A stretch of DNA of 64,000 nt from Hazenella coriacea (GTDB lineage: Bacteria; Bacillota; Bacilli; Thermoactinomycetales; Thermoactinomycetaceae), in assembly GCF_004341825.1 (NCBI RefSeq), contig NZ_SMAG01000001.1, forward strand, positions 248,001-312,000, given 5' to 3'. Numbering within the stretch: the first letter of the stretch is position 1; every line of letters starts with the position of its first letter. Below the pieces are notes generated by a model. It saw nothing but the letters and a program-made list of their open reading frames with translations, made no database searches and was not told where the DNA came from. Positions 41,140-50,439 of this stretch are shown here, piece after piece. Made by a program: the position numbers and the translations under genes.

Positions 41140-42351
41140 GTGCCCAGTTTTTCAGAGATTTTTAAGCAACATGGACTTAAAATGTATGCAAGTGTACTCC
41201 TAGGAAACTTAGTTGTCTTTTTTACTGCACTTGCCGCTTATTTTGTTTTTATACTGCTCGCATTTATATTCATCGGTCTCTTTTTCGCAACAACATTAGG
41301 AGGATTTGATCCTTCGAATCCTGATAGCCTTGATAGCCTATTCTCCACTGGTTTATCGACTGGATTTGTTATCATGGGTATATTAGGTTTTATGATTTTC
41401 ATGGTGGGTGTTAGTCTACTGACAGCCTTTCTACAAGCTGGAACCATTAGTGTTACCATTCAACCTATCTTAGAAGGCAGTTTAAGTATTGGAACATTTT
41501 TTGTTCAAGGGTTTAAAAAAATGTGGAAAATGTTCCTATTAAACTTAACAATCTTATTTTTGCCTTCCATCCCGATCATCTTGTTGATTGTTTTCACAGT
41601 ATTTGCCTTTAACATGGGAAGTGGTCTAGGTCTGTTTATTGGGATCGTACTAGTTCTAGCTACTCTCCTTCTCTCAATATTATGTTACTTGCTATTTTTC
41701 CATGCTCCTATCGTTTTGGTCGCAGAAAATGCAGGAGTGTTTGATTCAGTCAAAGCCTCTATTCAATTATGTAAAAGTAAGTTCGGTCGGGTGTTTGGCA
41801 GTTCTTTCTATTACTTTGGTATTTACTATCTTCTTTATAGTATCGGTTCATTGATCCTGATTTTTCTCATTTCAGCTTTGATCAGTGGGGTTACCACCGA
41901 CAATTTGGATGATTTTTTATTCTACTCTTTAAATACTTTCAGTACAGTAAGCAACCTATACAATTTCTTAATTGGATGGTGGGTATCACCCTTCTTCCTA
42001 ACGATTGTCAGTTTACTCGTTACCCTACGCTACTATAAATACTTGCGTCCTACATTAGGTTTAGCACCGATCGAAAATACGGGTTCAAACCAGTTGTACT
42101 TTGGTTTAAAAAGCCACCAGAATCAAACCAATGATGACAGAAATGATCAACAAAGCTCTTCAAGTTCCACGGCAAACTCTGAAATAGCTTCCTCCGAAAA
42201 AACATCAAAACCCGAAGATGAAGCTTCTTCTTCAGAATCTGATCGTCATTCAAGCTCTTCTGATCATGAAAGTAAACTCTCATGGGGCTTTAAAAGCGAT
42301 TCTTCTTCATCTGACAACTCTACGAATGATGATTCTGGAAAGTCATCCTAA
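41140..42351 (+). CDS. Polytopic membrane protein with Ser/acidic tail, paralogue 1
   Basis: A 403-residue protein with about six to seven hydrophobic helices (first at about 20-50) and a loop F-F-H-A-P-I-V-L-V-A-E-N-A-G-V-F-D-S-V-K-A-S near 190. This resembles the membrane domain of Bacillus glycerophosphodiester-phosphodiesterase-linked proteins, though no phosphodiesterase domain is present. The last 75 residues are a hydrophilic tail dominated by Ser, Asp and Glu (S-S-E-S-D-R-H-S-S-S-S-D). The start is uncertain: GTG at 41140 with AAAGGGAG 11 bases upstream is preferred, with TTG at 41131 also possible. Its paralogue follows at 42552. Function unknown. Confidence 0.78.
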   Translation: MPSFSEIFKQHGLKMYASVLLGNLVVFFTALAAYFVFILLAFIFIGLFFATTLGGFDPSNPDSLDSLFSTGLSTGFVIMGILGFMIFMVGVSLLTAFLQAGTISVTIQPILEGSLSIGTFFVQGFKKMWKMFLLNLTILFLPSIPIILLIVFTVFAFNMGSGLGLFIGIVLVLATLLLSILCYLLFFHAPIVLVAENAGVFDSVKASIQLCKSKFGRVFGSSFYYFGIYYLLYSIGSLILIFLISALISGVTTDNLDDFLFYSLNTFSTVSNLYNFLIGWWVSPFFLTIVSLLVTLRYYKYLRPTLGLAPIENTGSNQLYFGLKSHQNQTNDDRNDQQSSSSSTANSEIASSEKTSKPEDEASSSESDRHSSSSDHESKLSWGFKSDSSSSDNSTNDDSGKSS

Positions 42352-42380
42352 AATTAAAGTATTAATTTCAAACTCTAATG

Positions 42381-42420
42381 AAGGCAATATTTTTAGGTTA
42401 TCCTAAAGATATTGCCTTTT
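42381..42420 (+). terminator. Terminator between the two membrane paralogues
   Basis: Stem AAGGCAATAT / ATATTGCCTT followed by TTTC. Confidence 0.7.
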
Positions 42421-42551
42421 TCAATTTCACTACAACTTTCTTTTTTTGTATATAAAGTAAAAATTCTTGTTTTTTAGTAGACAAAGGGTTCTTTTTTCTA
42501 TATGATAATGTATGTTGTAGATTTTGCTTGAAAGCACATAGGAGTGAGGGC

Positions 42552-43562
42552 ATGCTATTTGCGTTTCGCCATAGTTTGAAGTTGAGCTGGATTAATCTAC
42601 TTGGATTAATCATTAGTCATGTTCTATTTGCTATAGGTGCAATCTTGTTGGTATCTATTGCTTTTCTCTTTGGCGCTGGTGGTACATTTTGGGCTATGAT
42701 TGGTACGGATTATAAAGATCCTGCTCAACTTTTAGAGTCTAGTATAGCAACTGGATTTATGTTTTTGATTATTTTGGTAATTTTATATATCTTGCTCATA
42801 TTTATAGGGAGTCTTTGTAACTCCATTTGGATGGGTGGTACATATGCTTTTAGTTTAGAAGCATCTCAAAACAACAGCTCTACCATCGGAACATATTTTT
42901 CAAAGGCTTTTCTATACATGTTCAAGTTGACTTGGATGTCATTCATCTTTTCTTTTGTGGTTGTCATCCCTGTCATGTTAGTCCTTTATTTACCACTGAT
43001 CATTTTAGATGCCGTGAATATTGTTCCTAGTTTTGTTCTTGGTCTGCTCTTCATCTCCCTTTTTATTGTGGCAATGATCTTTCTAATTGCCATTGCCATC
43101 CATGCTCCCATCTTCATTATCCAAGAAGGTGCAGGTGCTTGGAAATCAATTGCTCTAAGTATGAAACTCTTTTTTCGTTCGATCGGACAAATGATCCTAT
43201 CTGCACTCGCCTATCTAAGTTCCTTCATAATCATTGTTACAGTGATGTATCTAATCATGCTTTGTCTCGTCCTTGTTCTAGGAGCGGTTGCTGAACTTAC
43301 AGGCAATGAAGCGATCCCAGGTGTGATTGGTCTAATCTTTTTAGTGATCCTCTATCTACTATTCATTCCATTAACTATATCTTTTCCTATTTTATGGATC
43401 TCCGACCGATATAATAAAAAACTACGGCAACACCTTTTCCCTCCGTCAAATGGATCTAATGAGGGACATATGCACTTCAGAATCAATCAACAACCATTTA
43501 ATCAACCCTTTACTTTTGATTCACCTCCATCGTCAAATCAACCACCTAAGCTTGATCTTTAG
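42552..43562 (+). CDS. Polytopic membrane protein, paralogue 2
   Basis: A 336-residue protein with six or seven hydrophobic helices, aligning with the gene at 41140-42351. Its A-I-H-A-P-I-F-I-I-Q-E-G-A-G-A-W-K-S-I-A-L-S-M loop matches the F-H-A-P-I-V-L-V-A-E-N-A-G loop of the first copy. The C-terminal tail is short, polar and Pro/Asn/Gln-rich (Q-P-F-N-Q-P-F-T) instead of Ser/Asp-rich, so the tails have diverged most. The ATG at 42552 follows AGGAGTGAGGGC; an ATG at 42528 would swallow that site. It has its own leader behind the terminator of the first copy, so the two are expressed separately. Function unknown; membrane stress or lipid roles would be guesses. Confidence 0.78.
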   Translation: MLFAFRHSLKLSWINLLGLIISHVLFAIGAILLVSIAFLFGAGGTFWAMIGTDYKDPAQLLESSIATGFMFLIILVILYILLIFIGSLCNSIWMGGTYAFSLEASQNNSSTIGTYFSKAFLYMFKLTWMSFIFSFVVVIPVMLVLYLPLIILDAVNIVPSFVLGLLFISLFIVAMIFLIAIAIHAPIFIIQEGAGAWKSIALSMKLFFRSIGQMILSALAYLSSFIIIVTVMYLIMLCLVLVLGAVAELTGNEAIPGVIGLIFLVILYLLFIPLTISFPILWISDRYNKKLRQHLFPPSNGSNEGHMHFRINQQPFNQPFTFDSPPSSNQPPKLDL

Positions 43563-43570
43563 AATAGAAG

Positions 43571-43596
43571 AAGGCGAGTACTTTTATACTCGCCTT
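43571..43596. terminator. Bidirectional terminator between the membrane gene and trxA
   Basis: Perfect stem AAGGCGAGTA / TACTCGCCTT with a CTTTTA loop. Confidence 0.8.
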
Positions 43597-43603
43597 TCTC
43601 AGG

Positions 43604-43927
43604 TTAAAAATGTTGTTTTAGCCATTCAATCAATTGCTCTTTAGGTTGTAAGCCGGGAATTTTAGCTACCATTTCACCATTTTTAAACACCATGAGAGTT
43701 GGAATGCTCATAATCCCATAGCGACCTGCTGTTTCTGGGTTATGGTCCACATTCACTTTCGCTATTTTCAATTGGTCACCCAATTCAGCGTCAACCTCTT
43801 CTAAAATTGGTGCTAACATACGGCAAGGTCCACACCATTGTGCCCAAAAATCCACAAGTACTGTTCCTGCATCCGCAGACTCTACATCTTTTGCGAATGT
43901 TTGGTCGGTAACATCTACAATTGCCAT
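43604..43927 (-). CDS. trxA: Thioredoxin
   Basis: A 107-residue cytosolic disulfide reductase with the active site W-C-G-P-C near residues 30-34 and the cis-proline loop S-I-P-T-L near 74-78. It passes electrons from thioredoxin reductase to ribonucleotide reductase, methionine sulfoxide reductase and others. Length and sequence are standard for Bacillales TrxA. GGAGGTTTATTTAGA precedes the ATG. Single gene. Confidence 0.97.
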   Translation of the reverse strand: MAIVDVTDQTFAKDVESADAGTVLVDFWAQWCGPCRMLAPILEEVDAELGDQLKIAKVNVDHNPETAGRYGIMSIPTLMVFKNGEMVAKIPGLQPKEQLIEWLKQHF

Positions 43928-44125
43928 TCTAAATAAACCTCCTTATTCGATAAGCTGTTACAACATGCTACCCACTTTTTCAAAAAGTGATGAGCTTAAT
44001 CCTTCATAATCCTAAGGACTCTTTTCATTGATGTAACAGATCCAGCCAGTGAATTCTTAACCCTTTTCACAGTGATTAGTATACCACCGTACTAAAAAAA
44101 GTTCCAAAAATATCATCACACTAAG

Positions 44126-44151
44126 AAAGAGCACTGGCTAATGTGCTCTTT
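44126..44151 (-). terminator. Terminator of etfBA
   Basis: Stem AAAGAGCAC / GTGCTCTTT. On the minus strand it is followed by CTTAGTG, so the T-tract is weak. Confidence 0.6.
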
Positions 44152-44190
44152 CCCCTTTTCATTCAAAAATACTCCTGTAAAATCAATGTT

Positions 44191-45174
44191 CTATTTATCA
44201 GATAATACGGCTTTAAATTCTTCTATCAATAATGGAACAACCTCAAACAAATCTCCGACAATTCCATAATCCGCCACTTGGAAGATGGGTGCTTCAGGGT
44301 CTTTATTAACGGCAACAATCACTTTAGAGTTAGACATTCCAGCTAAGTGTTGAATCGCACCAGAGATCCCACAAGCAATATAAAGATCTGGAGTGACTAC
44401 TTTACCTGTTTGTCCAATTTGCAATGCATAGTCACAATAATTGGAGTCGCAAGCACCACGAGAAGCACCTACGGCACCGCCCAATAGATCAGCGAGTTCT
44501 TGTAATGGCTTAAATCCATCTTCGCTTTTAACACCGCGTCCTCCAGCGACAACTACTCGAGCTTCGGAGAGATCAACACCATCTGAAGATTTTTTTACAA
44601 CCTCTTTGACGATGGTTCGAAGTGAATCTGGAGCAAAGTCAACCGTTAACTCTTCCACTTGAGCTGTACGACTGAGATCAGGCTCTTCAGCAGGAATATT
44701 ATTAGGACGAAGCGTAGCAAAAATGATTCCATCTTTCACTACTTTTTTGACAAATGCTTTTCCTGCATAGATCGGACGAGTAAAAGTAACTTTCCCATCC
44801 ACGACTTCAATATGAGTACAATCTGAAATTAATCCGATTCCTAAGCGAGCAGCAAGTCGTGGACTTACATCCCTACCTACAGCAGTATGACCCGTAAAAA
44901 TCGCATCTGGCTTCACATGGTCAACTACCTTTTTGAGAACTTGGAAGTAAGCATCAGTCGTATATTGATCTAATTCTTTGTTCTCAACAACGACAACTCG
45001 CTCTGCTCCATGATGTGCTAAAGTTTCTGCTAATTCTTTTCCATAGCTACCTAATACAGCAGCCGTGATCGATCCACCATCAGCAACCATCTTAGCTGCA
45101 GCTAATGCTTCCATACTAACATTACGTAACTTTCCATCACGAACGTCTGCTAACACGAGTACATGTTTGCTCAT
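44191..45174 (-). CDS. etfA: Electron transfer flavoprotein alpha subunit
   Basis: A 327-residue subunit carrying the FAD that accepts electrons from acyl-CoA dehydrogenases. The N-terminal domain (1-190) resembles EtfB. The C-terminal FAD domain shows V-V-A-G-G-R-G-V-K-S, G-A-S-R-G-A-C-D, Q-I-G-Q-T-G-K-V-V-T-P-D-L-Y-I and the G-I-S-G-A-I-Q-H loop. It follows etfB by 22 bases on the minus strand. With LcfA nearby it serves fatty-acid beta-oxidation. No etf-quinone oxidoreductase gene lies next to it. Confidence 0.96.
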   Translation of the reverse strand: MSKHVLVLADVRDGKLRNVSMEALAAAKMVADGGSITAAVLGSYGKELAETLAHHGAERVVVVENKELDQYTTDAYFQVLKKVVDHVKPDAIFTGHTAVGRDVSPRLAARLGIGLISDCTHIEVVDGKVTFTRPIYAGKAFVKKVVKDGIIFATLRPNNIPAEEPDLSRTAQVEELTVDFAPDSLRTIVKEVVKKSSDGVDLSEARVVVAGGRGVKSEDGFKPLQELADLLGGAVGASRGACDSNYCDYALQIGQTGKVVTPDLYIACGISGAIQHLAGMSNSKVIVAVNKDPEAPIFQVADYGIVGDLFEVVPLLIEEFKAVLSDK

Positions 45175-45196
45175 TGGTTTAATATCCTCCTCGCTA

Positions 45197-45976
45197 TTAG
45201 ATCACTTTCGCTTCAGAACGTAGCAATTGCACCAATTCCTTGGCTTGATCCGCAATTTCTCCTTGTAGAATTTTTCCTGCTTCTTTTTTGGGAGGTAGGA
45301 AAACTTCGACAGTTTCTGTTTTCGCTTCGATCTCATCCTCGTCGATCTCGAGATCATCTAAATCTAAGCGGGAAAGCGGTTTCTTTTTAGCTTTCATAAT
45401 CCCTGGTAAGGAAGGATAGCGTGGGTCGTTTAACCCTTGTTGAGCAGTCACAAGAACTGGAAGTTTCGAGTCGATGTATTCGGTATCCCCTTCCACATCC
45501 TTTTCCACTGATACTTGATCTCCATCAATAGTCAACTTAGTCACTGTAGAAATATGTGGAATATCAAGTAGCTCTGCTAGACGAGGTCCTACTTGTGCTG
45601 AACCATCATCCACAGCCATATATCCGCAAAGAATGATATCAAATTCCAAATCTTCTTCTTTAATCGTAGCTTCTAAAATCTGTGCCACTGTATGCTCATC
45701 TACTTCTTCTTCAAAGTCTTCGAGATCAACAATGACACCTTTATCTGCTCCCATAGCCATTGCAGTGCGTAAAGCTTGTTCTGCACGTTCAGGGCCAATT
45801 GTAATGACAGTCACTTCCCCGCCATGCTCTTCTTTCAATTTAATCGCTTCTTCAACTGCATACTCATCGTAGGGATTGATGACAAATTCTACACCTTCGT
45901 CTTGAATCTGTCCATTTTCAATCGAGATTCGCTCTTCGGTATCAAATGTCTGTTTTAAGCAAACCAAGATGTTCAT
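45197..45976 (-). CDS. etfB: Electron transfer flavoprotein beta subunit
   Basis: A 259-residue subunit binding AMP. The N-terminus (N-I-L-V-C-L-K-Q-T-F-D-T-E), the N-P-Y-D-E-Y-A-V-E-E-A block and the D-G-S-A-Q-V-G-P-R-L-A-E segment are the EtfB family marks. It follows fadR by 40 bases and precedes etfA by 22. In B. subtilis fadB lies between fadR and etfB; here it is absent, so the gene order is shortened. Expression likely starts at the FadR-type box upstream of fadR. Confidence 0.96.
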   Translation of the reverse strand: MNILVCLKQTFDTEERISIENGQIQDEGVEFVINPYDEYAVEEAIKLKEEHGGEVTVITIGPERAEQALRTAMAMGADKGVIVDLEDFEEEVDEHTVAQILEATIKEEDLEFDIILCGYMAVDDGSAQVGPRLAELLDIPHISTVTKLTIDGDQVSVEKDVEGDTEYIDSKLPVLVTAQQGLNDPRYPSLPGIMKAKKKPLSRLDLDDLEIDEDEIEAKTETVEVFLPPKKEAGKILQGEIADQAKELVQLLRSEAKVI

Positions 45977-46016
45977 ATGGTCGTTCCTCCTTGTTTCGCA
46001 GAACTGTTCACCTATT

Positions 46017-46601
46017 TTATTTTCCCATACCTTTGACCAATAGGCTATGAATTTGATCTACTTGACTGAGTAAACTGTATTTATGATTATTCATGATCCA
46101 AGATGTTACAGTTTCGTCCAAGGTTCCAAAGATCATCCTACGGACAATACGCACATCTGTGTCGCTTCTGAATAATCCTTGTTCGATCCCTGACTCAATT
46201 ACACGGTCAATCACATCTAGATATCGCTTTAAAATATTCCCAATCCCTTTGCGAACCTCTGGATTCGATTGACGCAATTCAATTTGTGTCACAATCGCTA
46301 ACTGATGATCCCGCTCCAAGTTTTGAAAATGTAGAGTGATCAACTTGTGGAGCTGATCAATGGGAGATTCTACTTTGCTGATGCTTTCTTCTACATCGCT
46401 GATAAAGGTTCCCATTTTTTCACTAAAGAGCGAAATCAGAACATCATCTTTATTTTCAAAGTAAAGGTAGATGGTTCCGTCTGCCACCTTGGCTTCACGA
46501 GCGATTTTAGACACTTGAGCATTATGATAGCCATATTCAGCAATCACCCGTACAGCCGCTTCAATAATAGCGTTGTACTTCTCTCCAGTCCGTTTAGCCA
46601 T
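46017..46601 (-). CDS. fadR: FadR-type TetR regulator of fatty-acid degradation
   Basis: A 194-residue TetR regulator with the HTH at about 10-55 (V-S-K-I-A-R-E-A-K-V-A-D-G-T-I-Y-L-Y-F-E-N-K). It closely follows B. subtilis FadR (YsiA), which binds long-chain acyl-CoA and then releases fad operators. The C-terminal domain is helical. A FadR-type box (46631-46648) lies 29 bases upstream of its start, suggesting autoregulation, and another lies before lcfA. It is the first gene of fadR-etfB-etfA. Confidence 0.94.
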   Translation of the reverse strand: MAKRTGEKYNAIIEAAVRVIAEYGYHNAQVSKIAREAKVADGTIYLYFENKDDVLISLFSEKMGTFISDVEESISKVESPIDQLHKLITLHFQNLERDHQLAIVTQIELRQSNPEVRKGIGNILKRYLDVIDRVIESGIEQGLFRSDTDVRIVRRMIFGTLDETVTSWIMNNHKYSLLSQVDQIHSLLVKGMGK

Positions 46602-46630
46602 GGGTCATGTTCCTCTCTGTCATTCAGCGC

Positions 46631-46648
46631 TGAATGATGATTCATTCA
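46631..46648. promoter_or_regulatory. FadR-type operator before fadR
   Basis: TGAATGATGATTCATTCA, 16 of 18 positions of the FadR consensus TGAATGAMTANTCATTCA. A second dyad, CATTCAGCGCTGAATG, overlaps it just upstream. Confidence 0.7.
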
Positions 46649-46753
46649 ATAATTAGTTTAGTATGGCACAAACCCTTTGTCAACGATTTCAGCAAAGTAT
46701 AAAAATAGAACCAAAGCAAATATATCAATTTTCATTATTTTTGACAATAAAAT

Positions 46754-46776
46754 TACCGAGGTTTTTTTCCTCGGTA
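46754..46776 (-). terminator. Possible terminator of lcfA
   Basis: Stem TACCGAGG / CCTCGGTA with a T7 loop, followed on the minus strand by ATTTTATTG. Confidence 0.55.
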
Positions 46777-46796
46777 TATGAAATCAAAAGTGTTTA

Positions 46797-48479
46797 TCAT
46801 ATATTTACTTTATTTGACTCATCCTGTAGAACCCGACGTAACACTTTACCAATCGACGACTTTGGCAACTCTGTTCTAAATTCATAGATTCGAGGAATTT
46901 TATAAGCTGCTAATTTTTTTCGGCAATATTTATCTAGTTCTTTTTCAGTCACTTTTTTGCCTGACTTAAGAACAATAAAGGCCTTTACTGTTTCCCCACG
47001 ATATTTATGTGGAACACCCACTACAGCCGCTTCTTGAATAGCAGGATGTTCAAATAAAACTTCTTCAACTTCACGTGGATAAATGTTTAACCCACCTGCA
47101 ATGATCATATCTTTTTTGCGATCTAAGATGTAGAAGTACCCATCTTCATCCATGGTTGCGATATCCCCTGTACTTAACCATCCATCTTCTTGTAACATCT
47201 CTTTGGTTTCATCAGGGCGATTCCAGTACCCCTTCATCACTTGTGGACCTTTGACTTGTAATTCGCCCACACCGCCAATCTCTAATACCTCTTTGGTACT
47301 TGGATCAACAATTCGAGCATCTGTATCAGGCCAAGGTAAGCCAATCGTGGCATTTTTAACACGATCCCAAATCAAGTTGGCATGAGTGACTGGAGAAGTC
47401 TCTGTCATCCCATAGCCCTCAATCAAAAGGCCACCTGTCAACTCCTCAAACTTTTCTTGAACGTCCACAGGAAGAGGTGCTGATCCACTTAAACAAGCCA
47501 CAATAGAAGAGAGATCGTATTTTCGAATGTCAGGCTCATTGATCAGTGATACATACATGGTTGGAGCACCTGGAAAATAAGTTGGTTTTTTCTGATTAAT
47601 GATTTTAAGAATTTGGTGACGATCAAATCTAGGAACCAAGATCATGGTAGCACCAATAGAAATGGCAAAGTTCATCACGACAGTCATTCCATAAACATGG
47701 AAAAATGGCAATGCGCCCAAAACCTTTTCTTGGCCTCGCTTTCCTTTATACATCCAAGCCACTGACTGAATCGCATTCGCCACTAAATTACTATGAGTTA
47801 GCATCGCACCTTTAGCTAAACCCGTGGTACCACCTGTATATTGAAGTAATGCTAAATCCTCGGGAGACTGATCAGAGATATCTATCTCATTTGGAAGCGC
47901 TTTCTGCATGAGCTGAGAATAAGAAAGTGTAGTCTCATCATAACTAATTTTTTGATATGAACCATCCAGTAATGTTTTTATCGAATAAAGCCAATTCTTC
48001 GGAAACGGTAAGTGCTCTTTTAAGCTCGTTACAATGACCCTCTTTAACTGGGTTTGTTTTCGAACATGTCTCACCTTATTGTACACAAGATCAAGACAAA
48101 CCATCGTCTCCGATTCGCTGTCATTCAACTGGTGTTCCAATTCCCTTTCCATATACAAAGGGTTAAACTGTACGACCACTGCACCGGCGATTAAAGATCC
48201 GTAGTAAGCGATGACAGCTTGTGGTGAGTTCGGTAACATCAAGCTGACACGCTCACCCTTACGAACACCTAAGCTTTTAAGGACATTAGCAAAACGGTAT
48301 GCTTCATCGAGCAATTCACGAAAGGAAATTCGTTTTCCTAAGAATTCGATGGCATCCCGTTCAGGGAATTCAGTAGCTGCGTCAATCAAAAATTGTGTGA
48401 GTGTAATCCGCGGATATTCTAGACTCGCTGGAACTTGTGGCGGATAATGACGAAGCCATATTTTTTCAGTAGTTGCCAT
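46797..48479 (-). CDS. lcfA: Long-chain fatty-acid CoA ligase
   Basis: A 560-residue acyl-activating enzyme making acyl-CoA from fatty acid, ATP and CoA, the first step of beta-oxidation. Visible AMP-binding family blocks are the P-loop Y-T-G-G-T-T-G-L-A-K-G near 210, I-E-G-Y-G-M-T-E-T-S-P-V, the S-T-G-D-I-A-T hinge region and D-R-K-K-D-M-I-I-A-G-G-L-N-I-Y-P-R-E with the C-terminal K (S-I-G-K-V-L-R-R). Length matches B. subtilis LcfA (560). ATG 48479 follows GGGAGGGAAACC. A FadR-type box at 48498-48515 sits in the promoter region. The fadR-etfBA operon follows with its own box. Confidence 0.96.
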   Translation of the reverse strand: MATTEKIWLRHYPPQVPASLEYPRITLTQFLIDAATEFPERDAIEFLGKRISFRELLDEAYRFANVLKSLGVRKGERVSLMLPNSPQAVIAYYGSLIAGAVVVQFNPLYMERELEHQLNDSESETMVCLDLVYNKVRHVRKQTQLKRVIVTSLKEHLPFPKNWLYSIKTLLDGSYQKISYDETTLSYSQLMQKALPNEIDISDQSPEDLALLQYTGGTTGLAKGAMLTHSNLVANAIQSVAWMYKGKRGQEKVLGALPFFHVYGMTVVMNFAISIGATMILVPRFDRHQILKIINQKKPTYFPGAPTMYVSLINEPDIRKYDLSSIVACLSGSAPLPVDVQEKFEELTGGLLIEGYGMTETSPVTHANLIWDRVKNATIGLPWPDTDARIVDPSTKEVLEIGGVGELQVKGPQVMKGYWNRPDETKEMLQEDGWLSTGDIATMDEDGYFYILDRKKDMIIAGGLNIYPREVEEVLFEHPAIQEAAVVGVPHKYRGETVKAFIVLKSGKKVTEKELDKYCRKKLAAYKIPRIYEFRTELPKSSIGKVLRRVLQDESNKVNI

Positions 48480-48497
48480 CCGGTTTCCCTCCCGTTT

Positions 48498-48515
48498 CGA
48501 CTGAATAGTCATTCA
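48498..48515. promoter_or_regulatory. FadR-type operator before lcfA
   Basis: CGACTGAATAGTCATTCA matches the FadR consensus at 16 of 18 positions and lies 19 bases upstream of the lcfA start. Confidence 0.7.
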
Positions 48516-48665
48516 TTATTAGGTAAAAGTATTCCAAATTTATTTTATCTCCCAAACTCATTCTATCTAATTTCACATCATAATCAAACTATTTTTTTCA
48601 TTTCTGTGAACAAAAATATGATTTTTTGTAAAGGAAACTCAATTAATCATTAGAAAACATCTTTT

Positions 48666-48734
48666 TTCTCCTCCAGGTTCATTCAATCAAGCTACCTGAC
48701 TTCTAATTTATTTAAGTTGTTTTGCTTAAGTCAA
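48666..48734 (+). repeat. Repeat family A, right half only
   Basis: TTCTCCTCCAGGTTCATTCA, then TCAAGCTACCTGACTTCTAA and GTTGTTTTGCTTAAGTC. The left half and hairpin are absent. Confidence 0.55.
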
Positions 48735-48866
48735 GTTTGAATAAAAATAAGCTTTAGGAGTGATGAAAATAATCGAATGATTACTATCAACAAAACCTAA
48801 AGCCTTTCGTATTCATGAAACAAAAATCCGACAGATTCTCAGCATCTTAACAATCCTTAAATCGCT

Positions 48867-50360
48867 CTACCCACTTCTTCGGTCAGGATCTTGAGGCGAA
48901 ATCACACTAGGACGTTTCGTTTTCATCGGCATTGGCGTTCTAACTAACACATCCCAAAGAGCTTTTGCATTGAAAGGGAGTAACGGCCACATATAGGGCG
49001 TACCCAACACATTAATCCGCATCAATAAAAAGAACCAAATGAGCAAACCAATCACAAGCCCCGGTAACTTAAACAAACCAATCAGTATGATCAACCAAAG
49101 ACGAGTAAGCTTATTTGCCAATCCCATCTCGTAGCTGGGAGTCGCAAAGGTGCCAATCACTGCCACTGCTACATATAAAATAACCTCTGAAGAAAGCAAA
49201 CCTACATCAACAGCAATCTCCCCTAGTAAAATAGCGGCTACCAATCCCAATGCCGTCGCCAGTGGTGAAGGGGTATGAATCGACGCCATCCGTAAAACTT
49301 CAATGCCAATCTCGGCAAAAACAATTTGCCCAAGCAGAGGGACTTCTCCTGACTTCTTCAACCCTAGAAATTGCAATCCTTCTGGTAGTAGATGAGGTTC
49401 GATTGCAAATAGATACCACAATGGCAGGACAAACAAAGAAGTAAACATAGCAAAAAAGCGAACCCACCGTAGAAAAGCTCCAACGCTTGGCTTTTGTCGA
49501 TATTCTTCCGCATGTTGTACATGATGAAAAAAAGTTGTAGGCGTAATCATGACACTCGGAGAAGTATCTACATAGATGAGAACGTGTCCTTCCAACAGAT
49601 GGACAGCGGCTACATCAGGACGTTCTGTAAATCGAACGATTGGATAAGGGTTCCAATGATGCCTAAATAAAAATTCTTCCAGGCTTTTCTCTCCCATAGG
49701 TAATCCATCGACCATCACTTTTTTTATTTTATCTCGCAACTGGTTGACTAAAGAGGGGTCAGCCACATCTTCAATATAAGCAAGAACCACATCTGTTTGC
49801 GAGCGCTTCCCCACTTGCATATGCTCCATACGCAGGGAGGGATCCCGCAATCTCCGTCGAGTTAGGGCTGTATTAAAAATGAGTGTCTCTACAAATCCAT
49901 CCCGTGCCCCACGTACGACCCGCTCAATGTCAGGCTCCTCAGGTCCTCGAGCCGGATAACTTCTAGCATCGATCAGAATGGCCTCAGACTGTCCGTCCAT
50001 CAGAAGTGCGAGTTGACCAGAAAGCACGGAAATCACGATCTTTTCAACCTTATCTGTGGACTCTACTTCCAAATAAGCAACTTTATTCTCAACCAACTTC
50101 TTAATTGGTTGTTTCCCTAGTTCACCAGGACGTAGATGAGCAAGGTCTTCCATGATTAAATTTAAGATATCATCTTTAGCAAATCCATCCACAAAGTAAA
50201 GCGCAAATGGGTGACCTGCATAATGAAGTTTCCGACAGATCACATCAAAGCTTTTTTTTACCCCTAAGATTTCATTGAGTAAAGTAGTATTATTCGCCAA
50301 TGAATCTGTTAAACGAACCTGCATATTCGCTTTGTTTTGAGCTTCCTCCACTGAAATCAC
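48867..50360 (-). CDS. spoVAF: SpoVAF, GerA-family spore membrane protein
   Basis: A 497-residue protein with an N-terminal hydrophilic domain (about 1-290) and four or five C-terminal membrane helices (295-450). It ends R-T-P-M-P-M-K-T-K-R-P-S-V, the SpoVAF-type tail, which separates it from GerAA. The G-A-R-D-G-F-V-E-T-L-I-F-N-T block and R-P-D-V-A are shared with the GerA family. In Bacillus, SpoVAF works in the inner spore membrane to amplify release of ions during germination. Here it stands alone, without other spoVA genes. The start is uncertain: GTG 50360 gives the full length but lacks a good ribosome site. Confidence 0.9.
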   Translation of the reverse strand: MISVEEAQNKANMQVRLTDSLANNTTLLNEILGVKKSFDVICRKLHYAGHPFALYFVDGFAKDDILNLIMEDLAHLRPGELGKQPIKKLVENKVAYLEVESTDKVEKIVISVLSGQLALLMDGQSEAILIDARSYPARGPEEPDIERVVRGARDGFVETLIFNTALTRRRLRDPSLRMEHMQVGKRSQTDVVLAYIEDVADPSLVNQLRDKIKKVMVDGLPMGEKSLEEFLFRHHWNPYPIVRFTERPDVAAVHLLEGHVLIYVDTSPSVMITPTTFFHHVQHAEEYRQKPSVGAFLRWVRFFAMFTSLFVLPLWYLFAIEPHLLPEGLQFLGLKKSGEVPLLGQIVFAEIGIEVLRMASIHTPSPLATALGLVAAILLGEIAVDVGLLSSEVILYVAVAVIGTFATPSYEMGLANKLTRLWLIILIGLFKLPGLVIGLLIWFFLLMRINVLGTPYMWPLLPFNAKALWDVLVRTPMPMKTKRPSVISPQDPDRRSG

Positions 50361-50439
50361 CTATTCTGCCGTGATCTCTCCATTATTACCAGAAGAAGCG
50401 ACTTGCAAACGGGGATTAACCCTCGATGAAAACCATATC

